From the NCBI GenBank assembly GCA_947630665.1, contig CANRID010000022.1, positions 1-38,673 on the forward strand: a DNA stretch of 38,673 bases, read 5' to 3'. Source of the stretch: an uncultured Bacteroidales bacterium (GTDB lineage: Bacteria > Bacteroidota > Bacteroidia > Bacteroidales > UBA932). Of this stretch, positions 17,434 through 25,094 are shown piece after piece (within the stretch, counting starts at the first letter, position 1; every line of letters begins with the position of its first letter). A program made the position numbers and the translations under genes. The notes beneath the pieces were generated by a model, which had not been told where the DNA came from, made no database searches, and saw only the letters and a list, made by a program, of their open reading frames with translations.

Positions 17434-17799
17434 ACGCACTCCCGACAAAGACCAATCGCCGAATACATTACATGTTCCGAAAAAATATCGAGGCCAGAAA
17501 TCGCCATTACAGCAGTCTGCAGCCCCGATTATTGCATAAAATCGACCTCACAAGGTGTCAAACTCCGGAAGATAGTGAAATAAATTGGACCAGCCCAATA
17601 TGATGCAAGATACAAAATTCCCATTTTTTTCAATTGAGCATCACGTTTTGACCTTCACTGAAAAAGGTTGTCACTTTACAGAATGACTGTTTTTGTTTAC
17701 AGTAATTGCTTTTTATAAGTATTTATATATCAATCTGTTATAAAATCCCATATCTTGTTATCACAAATAGTCATTGGCGGTTATTGAAGGCGCAGAGTG
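17434..17799. other. Intergenic, no gene seen
   Basis: 366 bases of AT-rich spacer between the tRNA-Ser promoter and the stop of the CDF transporter. I see no convincing hairpin, repeat or coding region; short open frames here show no recognisable protein. Confidence 0.5.
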
Positions 17800-18762
17800 T
17801 TACATTAAGGTAGATTTGTCCTGATTGTGTACCTCTCCGTGAAAATAAGGCTCGGTATGGATAGACGACTGGGTTCCTTCTCCGAACCGGTCGGAGAGGG
17901 CATCCTCCACTCCCGAAGCGATATCGTGGGCGGCTACCACGGTTATATGGGGATCTACCTTTATGTGGACGTCTATTATATAGTTATTGCCGCTTTTGCG
18001 CGTTTTCAGATTATGGAAAGCCCGGACCCCCGACACCCGGCCTATAATGTCGCCGATCTCTTTTTCAATATTGTCGGGAAGCGCTTTTTCGAGCAATTCT
18101 TCGATAGCCGGCTTGAATAATTGAAAAGCGACTTTTAGGATAAGCAGACTTACCAGAATAGAGGCGATAGGGTCCAGAATCCTCCATCGCTCGCTCAGGA
18201 ACATGGCTCCTGAAATTCCTAAAAACGTCCCGACAGAGGAAAACGCGTCCGATCGATGATGCCATCCGTTGGCGATAACCGCATCGCTTTTGATTTTCCT
18301 GCCCACTTTGGCCGTAATCCGGTAGAGCCATTCTTTTATCCCGATAGAGATAAGCGCTGCAATCAAAGCCAGACAGGTGGGGCGGGGAAGTATCGCCCCA
18401 GAGAGAGAGGATATGGTTTTACATGCGCCTTCGTATAGCAACGCTCCTGCCGCAACCATCAGCATAAGACTGATGATCAGGGTAGCGAGCGTTTCGTATT
18501 TACCGTGTCCGTAATGATGGTTCCTGTCTTCCTTTTTGGCGGAAATGCGTATGAATATGATTACTATCAGGTCGGTGAAGAAATCCGAGAGCGAATGGAT
18601 TCCGTCCGCCAGCATGGCGGAGCTCTTTCCGAAGACGCCGGCCATGATTTTCCCTACAGAGAGAACCAGATTTGCCGAAAAGCCCGTCCAGGTAATTCTG
18701 ACAGCTTCATGTGTCCTGTCTTTGAGGTCAATCCTTTCGTTTGTGTTTAGATCGCTTTCCAT
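17800..18762 (-). CDS. Cation diffusion facilitator (metal exporter)
   Basis: 320 residues from MESDLNTNERIDL. CDF family: six membrane segments, metal-site motif MLADGIHSLSDFFTD in TM2 (D53, H56, D60 region) and GWHHRSDAFSSVGT in TM5, a His-rich loop HHYGHGKYE after TM2, and a cytoplasmic C-terminal domain (about 225-300) ending in HTEPYFHGE. Role: proton-coupled efflux of Zn, Fe or Mn across the inner membrane; the metal cannot be decided by eye. A longer ORF from 18834 exists, but the -7 box TATCTTTG (18767-18774) lies inside that extension, so the short start is preferred. Confidence 0.92.
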   Translation of the reverse strand: MESDLNTNERIDLKDRTHEAVRITWTGFSANLVLSVGKIMAGVFGKSSAMLADGIHSLSDFFTDLIVIIFIRISAKKEDRNHHYGHGKYETLATLIISLMLMVAAGALLYEGACKTISSLSGAILPRPTCLALIAALISIGIKEWLYRITAKVGRKIKSDAVIANGWHHRSDAFSSVGTFLGISGAMFLSERWRILDPIASILVSLLILKVAFQLFKPAIEELLEKALPDNIEKEIGDIIGRVSGVRAFHNLKTRKSGNNYIIDVHIKVDPHITVVAAHDIASGVEDALSDRFGEGTQSSIHTEPYFHGEVHNQDKSTLM

Positions 18763-18766
18763 TGCA

Positions 18767-18774
18767 CAAAGATA
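18767..18774 (-). promoter_or_regulatory. -7 box immediately before the CDF start codon
   Basis: TATCTTTG on the minus strand ends 4 bases before the ATG at 18762. With a usual start about 5-8 bases downstream, transcription would begin at or within the start codon, giving a leaderless mRNA. Confidence 0.45.
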
Positions 18775-18871
18775 AAAATTTAAACCCGTGGATAAAACAA
18801 AAGCTGGGATAATCTGTTTTGTTCTAAAACGCAAAAATTATAAAGGCTAATATTGTTAACAAATTTTTATT

Positions 18872-20056
18872 ATGAAGAAAATTATCTTTTTGTCAATTAT
18901 TATGTTGTTCGGTTTTACCGCCTTCGCACAGAATGAAGCCGTAATTGAACTGCAATCTCAAAAAGGGCCGTACCTTACCAACCGTTTTTTCGATAATATC
19001 TTTATCTCGGTTGCAGGTGGTGCCAATGTCTATTGGGGTGAAAACGACAACCGCGGCTCTTTTTGGAAAAGAGTGGCACCTGCGTTGGATGTATCGTTGG
19101 GTAAATGGATTACTCCGGGCTTAGGAGTCAGGCTCCAGTATTCAGGCCTGCGTGCAAAAGGATGGAGTTACGGCCAACAGCCTTATTCTACGGGTTCTTC
19201 CCAAAACGGATTTTATAAAGAGAAATTCCATACCTCCAATCTCCATGCGGATTTGTTGTGGAATGTGTCGAATGCCTGGGGTGGCTATCGGGAAGACAGG
19301 TTCTGGGATTTTGTTCCGTATGTAGGTTTCGGCTGGGCCCATTCCAGCAATGTTACCGATAACGGCTACAAAAAGAACGAGATTGCCGCTACGGCCGGTC
19401 TGCTTAACAACATGCGTATTTCTCCGGCTGTGGATATCAACCTGGAACTGAAATGTATGCTCGTAAATCAGAATTTCGATTTCGTTACCGGCGGCAGCAG
19501 AGCCGAATATATGGGTACCGTAACCTTAGGGCTGACCTATAAATTCAACCGGAGAGATTTCTCTAAAGCATCAGATATCGTGCCTGTGAGCGACAATAGT
19601 ATGTATATCAATGAAATAAACGGTCTGAAAGGGAAATTGGCGCAGGCTCAGAGAAACCGCGACGAATTGGCGAACAGACTGGCTCAGGAACAGTCTAAAG
19701 AAGCTGCTGTAGTGAAGGAAATGTATCCCGTACTGGCGGATATGGCCATTTTCTTCCGCATAAATACGGCTGTCCTGACAGAAGAGTCCCTAATCAATAT
19801 CGGTTATATCGCCGATGTGATCAAGAAAGTTCCGGATAAGAAATTCATATTGTACTCATCCGCCGATAAAGAGACAGGTACGGCTGCATATAACCAGAAG
19901 CTGAGCGAGAAGAGGGGACAGGCCGTGTTCGATGCCCTTACAAAGAAATTCGGGGTAAATCCTGCTCAACTTACCATTCAGGCGGTAGGATCATCCGAAC
20001 AACGTTTTAACGGTGCGAAACTCAACCGTGTAGTAGTAATCGAGGATAATGAATAA
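18872..20056 (+). CDS. OmpA-family outer membrane protein
   Basis: 394 residues. Signal peptide ending AFAQ. Residues about 35-235 form an outer-membrane beta-barrel with repeated aromatic strand ends (FVPYVGFGWAHSS, MGTVTLGLTYKFN). A short coiled coil (about 245-285, LKGKLAQAQRNRDELANRLAQEQ) leads to an OmpA C-terminal peptidoglycan-binding domain (ADMAIFFRINTAVLTEESL, SEKRGQAVFDALTKKFGV). Role: anchors the outer membrane to peptidoglycan. It is followed by a strong terminator and then by the fimbrial operon, which may be functionally linked (OmpA-like proteins support pilus assembly in P. gingivalis) but is not in the same transcript. Confidence 0.93.
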   Translation: MKKIIFLSIIMLFGFTAFAQNEAVIELQSQKGPYLTNRFFDNIFISVAGGANVYWGENDNRGSFWKRVAPALDVSLGKWITPGLGVRLQYSGLRAKGWSYGQQPYSTGSSQNGFYKEKFHTSNLHADLLWNVSNAWGGYREDRFWDFVPYVGFGWAHSSNVTDNGYKKNEIAATAGLLNNMRISPAVDINLELKCMLVNQNFDFVTGGSRAEYMGTVTLGLTYKFNRRDFSKASDIVPVSDNSMYINEINGLKGKLAQAQRNRDELANRLAQEQSKEAAVVKEMYPVLADMAIFFRINTAVLTEESLINIGYIADVIKKVPDKKFILYSSADKETGTAAYNQKLSEKRGQAVFDALTKKFGVNPAQLTIQAVGSSEQRFNGAKLNRVVVIEDNE

Positions 20057-20100
20057 ACCGTTCTTCCTCTTGAGAAAGCACCCGTATGAAATATGGAGAA

Positions 20101-20130
20101 AGAGTCCGGTATGGCACCGGGCTCTTTTTT
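20101..20130 (+). terminator. Terminator of the OmpA-family gene
   Basis: Stem AGAGTCCGGT / ACCGGGCTCT (20101-20110 and 20116-20125; one G-U pair) with a 5-base loop and a run of seven T, 44 bases after the stop codon. Confidence 0.92.
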
Positions 20131-20290
20131 TAATTCCATTACAAACACGCTTCGCCTCGGCATAATCCAAACTTCATTTGCCTTCTGCCCTCGGCTTGCA
20201 GTTTTTTTTAACTTCGTTACAAACACGCGGCGCCTCGGCATAATCCAAATTTCATTTGCCTTCTGCTCTCGGCTTGCAGTTTTTTTTATA
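20123..20290. repeat. 78-bp tandem repeat x2 (CGCCTCGGCATA...CTCGGCTT family, copies B and C)
   Basis: Two diverged copies with a period of 78 bases: cores start at 20153 and 20231, each CGCCTCGGCATAATCCAAA...CTCGGCTTGCAG followed by a T-run. Both share their outer blocks with copy A at 3059-3107. They lie between the OmpA terminator and the fimbrial operon. The open frame running through them from 20093 is an artefact of the repeat. Confidence 0.85.
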
Positions 20291-20381
20291 ATCGCATATT
20301 TTATCCGGAGCATGCGTAAAATTTACATTTTGGCCTTTTCCTCGTTTCCGTCTCCGCTATTTTCGCCGGAAAATCGAATGA

Positions 20382-21002
20382 ATGAAAAATATGAAAATTC
20401 TAATTGCATGCCTTTTTATAGGAGCAGCCATGGCCGGGAGCGCCTATCGCCTTTTGGCCCGACCGTCCGGACAGACGGAAAAGGGAATGCAAACTGTAAG
20501 GCCACAGACGAGCGTGTCCGCAAATATTGCGGATTATCTGCTTCTTTTTACCCTGAACGGGGAAATCGGGATTCCCCTCTCTTCAAAATGGAACCTTACG
20601 GCAGGGGTGCGTTATAATCCCTGGACATTCCGCAAGGCCGGAGACGGGATCAGGCAATTCCAGCTGCGCCAAATCGCGGTACGGGCCGGCGCGCGGTATT
20701 GGCCCTGGCATATAAATTCCGGATGGTTTGCGGGAAGCTTTCTCCGGTGGGAACGTTATAACCGGGGCGGGATATTCGGGAAAAAGACGTATGAAGGCTG
20801 CCTTTACGGTCTGGAGATGAATGCGGGATACGCATGGATGCTCGGCCGGTATCTGAATTTAGAATTCGGAGCGGGTATCGGTGCCGGATATACGGAATAT
20901 AAGATGTATGCATGTCCCAGGTGCGGAAAAGTTGTGGGGGAGGATAAGAAAATAGTCGTCTATCCCGACAATTTATTAATACAACTGACTTATCTTTTTT
21001 AA
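20382..21002 (+). CDS. DUF3575 fimbrial-operon protein
   Basis: 206 residues. N-terminal hydrophobic signal (MKNMKILIACLFIGAAMAGS). The body matches the DUF3575 type: ANIADYLLLFTLNGEIGIPLS, WNLTAGVRYNPWTF, QIAVRAGARYWPW, GGIFGKKTYEGCLYGL, and a final strand NLLIQLTYLF, which suggests an outer-membrane-associated beta structure. A CPRC pair late in the sequence (ACPRCGK) could form a disulfide or bind metal. Family context: DUF3575 genes precede DUF3868, FimA-type and Mfa2-type genes in Bacteroidales pilus operons. Its TAA overlaps the ATG of the following frame. Confidence 0.85.
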   Translation: MKNMKILIACLFIGAAMAGSAYRLLARPSGQTEKGMQTVRPQTSVSANIADYLLLFTLNGEIGIPLSSKWNLTAGVRYNPWTFRKAGDGIRQFQLRQIAVRAGARYWPWHINSGWFAGSFLRWERYNRGGIFGKKTYEGCLYGLEMNAGYAWMLGRYLNLEFGAGIGAGYTEYKMYACPRCGKVVGEDKKIVVYPDNLLIQLTYLF

Positions 21003-21040
21003 TGGCGGATAAACGAGTACGGATGAAGGGAGGGAACGAT

Positions 21041-23098
21041 ATGTCAGAGAAGGAACCTGAAAAAATAATGGGAAACCGTCCGGTTGTACTTATGATTTCC
21101 GTATGTATAGTCTTGCTTTTAAACGCATGCGGAACAGGACAGAAATTGAGGGAACTCCGCCTGAGTCCCGTTTCGGCGGATGTCGCCGTTGCGGAGGATA
21201 CGGAACGTTATTCCCGTCCGGAATATCCGGGACCGGATACGGCCCGCGTACGGATTGTGGATGAGGAAACGAATCCGCCCGGAGATCTGAAAGAAGACCG
21301 TATTATTATGGATGCCGTAAAGGACGAGGAAACAGGAGAAATGGTTCCTACCGATCGATTGCAACCCGTGGTCGTTCAGGCGAAATTCCGGAATCTTGCG
21401 GAACGGGGCGGAAAAGTGGATATAGGTTTCGATATTACGGTCCCGGAAACGATGCTGGATTCGAAATGGCAGGTACGGCTCGCTCCGGAACTTTATATTT
21501 CCCAGGATACGCTTTTTCTGGAAAAATTACATATTACGGGCGAGCAGTACCGGGCCGGACAGTTGAGAGGATACGAGCTCTTCGATAAATATCTTTCCTC
21601 CATTATTCCGGATTCCTGCGATTTCGTAAAGTCTTTTACTTACCGCCGGCTGCTGGAAATCTTCTTGGAGAGAAATTTTCCGGCTTTATGGAGGCTTGGC
21701 AGCGATACGTCTTTCGCGGATACTTCTTATGCCCGGAGTCTGTTCGGAGTTACGGAAGAGGAAGCAATCCGGCATTATACGAAGGACTGGTTGGTAAGAA
21801 GGAACGAGCGGCGGAAACTCAACAGGGATAAAATGTACGGGAAATACATTAAGTCCCCTTTGGTTACGGAAGGCATCCGGCTGGATTCGGTGGTCAGGAC
21901 GGCGGAAGGTTCGGTGCGTTATCATTATGTGCAGACGATTTTGGCCCGGAAAGATCTGCGTAAAGCGGAAATGGTTCTCCGGGGGGCGGTTTTCGAGGAA
22001 AACCGGCGGATTTATACGATGCCGCCGACAGAGCCTCTTACCTTTTATATAAGCTCCATGAGCGCATTGGCGGATAACGCTCCCCGGTATATAAAAAGGA
22101 TCATCGAGAGAAATGCGAGGGAAAATACAGCCGCTTATATCGATTTTGAAACAGGCCGGTATGATATAAACGATACTTTGTCGGACAATGAGGATGAAAT
22201 AGGGAGGATCAAAGAGAATATCCGGGCCGTTTTATGCAACGAGGATTTCTTTTTGGATTCCCTTATCATAACGGCGGCTTGTTCTCCGGAGGGGGAGTAT
22301 CGTTCCAACGCGGTATTGGCGCAGAAACGGGCGGGTACGATCAAAAGGTATTTTTCGGAATTCATCTCCGGTGTCCGCGACAGCCTCCGGACGGAGGTCC
22401 GGCAAATGTCTTTGTCGGGAAAGGAGATGTTGTTGCCTGAGGAAAAACTGTCCCGATCCTTGGAATCGGATATGAAGTCTTTGAAAACGGACGATAAACC
22501 CGATGTGGCGGATGTGATAAAAATTCGTTCCGTAGCGGAGGAATGGGAGCGTTTGGAAAAACTGATACGAATTGATACTGCGCTGAAAAACAGGACGCGT
22601 TTGTTAGAATGTTTTTCTATCCGGGATCCCGACAATAGGGAAAAAGCATTGTCCCGGACTCAGGATTATCCGTATTTGAGAAAATATATTTATCCTTTGC
22701 TGCGGAGCGTGAAGTTCGATTTTCATTTGCACCGGCGGGGCATGATAAAGGATACCATCCATACTACGGAAATCGATACGGTGTATATGTCCGGCCTGAA
22801 GGCGCTTTCCGAAAGGGATTATAAAACCGCCGTTACCAAATTGCGCGTCTATGAGGACCTCAATACGGCCGTAGCGTATATCTGCTTGGATTATAACGGA
22901 TCCGCGCTGGAGGTGCTGAAAAATCTTCCCGTTTCCGCACGCAGGGATTATATGCTGGCGGTAGTGTATGCCCGCTTGGGAGAAGAACGCAAGGCCGCGG
23001 ATTATTTCCTTAGTTCGACGGTACAGGATCCGTCCATGCGGCACCGGGGAAATCTCGATCCCGAAATTTCCGCCTTGATTAAAAAATATGAAAAATAA
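21041..23098 (+). CDS. Large fimbrial-operon lipoprotein (DUF3868/OmpA-like, TPR-like C-terminus)
   Basis: 685 residues from the ATG at 21041, which has a strong GGGAGG site 7 bases upstream; ATGs at 21002 and 21023 are also in frame. Lipobox LLNAC, Cys30. Residues about 110-350 contain strand-rich repeats (VVVQAKFRNLAERGGKVDIGF). An OmpA-like stretch follows (about 400-470, FFLDSLIITAACSPEGEYRSNAVLAQKRAGTIKRY). The end (about 585-685) looks like TPR helices (MSGLKALSERDYKTAVTKL, YMLAVVYARLGEERKAADYF). By context the DUF3868-type partner of the DUF3575 protein, probably in pilus assembly or anchoring. No enzyme motif. Confidence 0.75.
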   Translation: MSEKEPEKIMGNRPVVLMISVCIVLLLNACGTGQKLRELRLSPVSADVAVAEDTERYSRPEYPGPDTARVRIVDEETNPPGDLKEDRIIMDAVKDEETGEMVPTDRLQPVVVQAKFRNLAERGGKVDIGFDITVPETMLDSKWQVRLAPELYISQDTLFLEKLHITGEQYRAGQLRGYELFDKYLSSIIPDSCDFVKSFTYRRLLEIFLERNFPALWRLGSDTSFADTSYARSLFGVTEEEAIRHYTKDWLVRRNERRKLNRDKMYGKYIKSPLVTEGIRLDSVVRTAEGSVRYHYVQTILARKDLRKAEMVLRGAVFEENRRIYTMPPTEPLTFYISSMSALADNAPRYIKRIIERNARENTAAYIDFETGRYDINDTLSDNEDEIGRIKENIRAVLCNEDFFLDSLIITAACSPEGEYRSNAVLAQKRAGTIKRYFSEFISGVRDSLRTEVRQMSLSGKEMLLPEEKLSRSLESDMKSLKTDDKPDVADVIKIRSVAEEWERLEKLIRIDTALKNRTRLLECFSIRDPDNREKALSRTQDYPYLRKYIYPLLRSVKFDFHLHRRGMIKDTIHTTEIDTVYMSGLKALSERDYKTAVTKLRVYEDLNTAVAYICLDYNGSALEVLKNLPVSARRDYMLAVVYARLGEERKAADYFLSSTVQDPSMRHRGNLDPEISALIKKYEK

Positions 23099-23124
23099 TT
23101 TGATAAATAACCTGAATAATCGAT

Positions 23125-24198
23125 ATGAAAATTTTAAAAGACACGTTGATTTTCTTGCTTCCGGTCTGGAGCCTGTTTTCTTGTTCCAAAAACGGCGGAC
23201 TTATGGAGATACCGCCGAAACCGGAAGAGAGCATTTTATATGTTACCATCGCTCCCGAAAACGGGACGAAAGCCTCCGGAAACGGCCACGGCATTCAGGA
23301 AGATGATAACACAGTCGAATCTCTGGAAATATTCATTTTCAGAAACGAAGGGGAGGATGCCGGCAGTCTCGAATCCTATAAGAAATTCGAAGGCCGGGAG
23401 TTGTCCGGTCTGAAGGACTTGGAGGTAAAGGCTACCACCGGAGCGAAAGTAATTTATGCGATAGCCAATTCCCACCGCAACGACTGGAAAGAGATCACCA
23501 CTCTTTCCCAGTTCCGGACGGTTGAATCTTCATTGTTGTCGGAAAACCTCAAGAGTTTTGTGATGACCGGCCATACGGAAGCGACCCTTCAGGTGAGGAC
23601 TTCGCTTACTTTTTCCGTTTCGCGGTTGGTAGCCTGTGTCAGACTCGCTTCCTTGAAAACGGATTTCGCCGGTACTCCTTATGAAGGGGCGGCGCTTACC
23701 GATGTCAAAGTTTATCTTCTGAATGCCCGGGAGAACATATTGTACCATGACGGAGGTGTTCCCTCCGCTTCCCGTATGCTTAACTATAAAAAGGTCGTGG
23801 AAGGGGATGTAAACGGATGTGCCATGACGGGTATGCTTTATGACGGGGTGCCTGAGGATATTACCGATGCAGGCTATCATACGGCCCATTATTTTTATTG
23901 TTACGAAAACTGTATCGCTTCCGAGACGGAATCGGACCGGTTCACCCGTCTTGTAATCCAGGGAAACCTGAACGGCCATACCTATTATTATCCGGTGGAT
24001 ATCAATCGTGAGGGGTTCGGATACGATCCGTCCAACGGACATAAGGGCATCTTGAGGAATACGGGGTATACCGTCAATGTAACGATTCTGCGGCCCGGTT
24101 CCACGGACCCCGACTGTCCGGTGGTGCGAGGAACGATGGTAACGACCTTGAATGTATTGGATTGGGCCACTATGCCGACGGTGAATGTAGAGTTTTGA
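23125..24198 (+). CDS. FimA/Mfa1-type fimbrillin lipoprotein (pilus shaft subunit)
   Basis: 357 residues. Lipobox FSC with Cys20. N-terminal domain typical of P_gingi_FimA: DNTVESLEIFIF, KVIYAIANSHRNDW, LSENLKSFVMTG, VSRLVACVRLASLKTDF. C-terminal domain: TAHYFYCYENC, a long strand RLVIQGNLNGHTYYYPVDIN, then GILRNTGYTVNVTILRPGS and the ending ATMPTVNVEF. In this family the lipid-bearing N-terminal strand is cut by a trypsin-like protease and replaced by a donor strand from the next subunit; a Lys before ASGNGHG (about 50) is one possible cleavage point. Between the large lipoprotein and the Mfa2-like anchor. Confidence 0.85.
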   Translation: MKILKDTLIFLLPVWSLFSCSKNGGLMEIPPKPEESILYVTIAPENGTKASGNGHGIQEDDNTVESLEIFIFRNEGEDAGSLESYKKFEGRELSGLKDLEVKATTGAKVIYAIANSHRNDWKEITTLSQFRTVESSLLSENLKSFVMTGHTEATLQVRTSLTFSVSRLVACVRLASLKTDFAGTPYEGAALTDVKVYLLNARENILYHDGGVPSASRMLNYKKVVEGDVNGCAMTGMLYDGVPEDITDAGYHTAHYFYCYENCIASETESDRFTRLVIQGNLNGHTYYYPVDINREGFGYDPSNGHKGILRNTGYTVNVTILRPGSTDPDCPVVRGTMVTTLNVLDWATMPTVNVEF

Positions 24199-24208
24199 GG
24201 AGGAATAT

Positions 24209-25084
24209 ATGGGTAAAAACATAAGCTGGCCGGCACTCCGTTACCGGTTTGTTATTCCGGCCTTTTTATTCATTCATTTATCCGCGCTTTCGGGATGCGG
24301 CGGAATATTCGAGGACCGGTCCGATTGTCCGTGTTATCTGACCCTTCTTTTAGACGGATGCGATCCTTCCCGGGTAAGGAACCTGCATGTCTGGCTTTTC
24401 GACAGCTCGGGAGACATCCTTCGCAGGGATACCCTTTACGGAGGGGAATACAGGAATGGTTACAGGGTATTGGTGAAAAGGGATATGGTAGAATGCCGCG
24501 TATGGGGAAACATAACGGAAGCAACCTATATACGGGCAGGTATGAAGCCGGAGGCGATTCTGCTCAAAAAGCAGACCCTTTCGGCGGATTCCCTTTTCTT
24601 TTACGGAAGCGGTATTCGTACTGAAGGGGAAGAGGTCTCGGCTAAGGTCGTCTTGCGGAAAGAGTTCCTGACGGTAAAAGTCCTGCTGAAAAATACGGCG
24701 GAAACGGAATATCCTGTCGGGATGCAAATTCTGTCCGGCAGCGAAGGGTTGGATATAAACGGAAAACCGGTTGCGGGAATCGGGGTGACGGCCGCTTTTC
24801 CGGAGCCGGGAGAGGGGGAAGAACCGGAATATCGTTTCCGTTTGCTCCGGCAGGAAGAATGCGCGGGAATACGGTTGTTGATTACGGACGGCCCCATGGA
24901 TCAGACCGGGTCTTCCGAGGTGTTGAAAGAGTACCCTTTAGGGGAATGGTTAGTGCAGAACGGGTACGATATGAAAGCGGAAAACCTCAGCGATGTAGAA
25001 ATAGAGATAGATTTTTCTGCCTCTCTGATTACGGTATCCGCCGAAGACTGGAGAGAGACTTATCCGGCCGATGTGGAATTTTAA
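24209..25084 (+). CDS. FimB/Mfa2-family fimbrial anchor lipoprotein
   Basis: 291 residues. Lipobox LSGC, Cys30, followed by the family signature GIFEDRSDCPCYLTLLLD. Then VRNLHVWLFDSSGDIL and YRVLVKRDMVECRVWGN as in Mfa2/FimB, and a C-terminal domain ending VEIEIDFSASLITVSAEDW. Role by family: cell-surface anchor that terminates pilus growth. Ten bases after the fimbrillin gene; a GAGGAG ribosome site is just before the start. Confidence 0.88.
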   Translation: MGKNISWPALRYRFVIPAFLFIHLSALSGCGGIFEDRSDCPCYLTLLLDGCDPSRVRNLHVWLFDSSGDILRRDTLYGGEYRNGYRVLVKRDMVECRVWGNITEATYIRAGMKPEAILLKKQTLSADSLFFYGSGIRTEGEEVSAKVVLRKEFLTVKVLLKNTAETEYPVGMQILSGSEGLDINGKPVAGIGVTAAFPEPGEGEEPEYRFRLLRQEECAGIRLLITDGPMDQTGSSEVLKEYPLGEWLVQNGYDMKAENLSDVEIEIDFSASLITVSAEDWRETYPADVEF

Positions 25085-25094
25085 AAAGGAAAAA

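Noticed and set aside
17290-17583. 97-residue open frame on the plus strand
   Set aside because: It runs antisense through tRNA-Ser and its promoter, a common false ORF over tRNAs.
20093-20617. 174-residue open frame with repeated RLGIIQTSFAFC-like units
   Set aside because: It is a translation of the OmpA terminator and the 78-bp tandem repeat and then overlaps the DUF3575 gene out of frame; no protein family resembles it.
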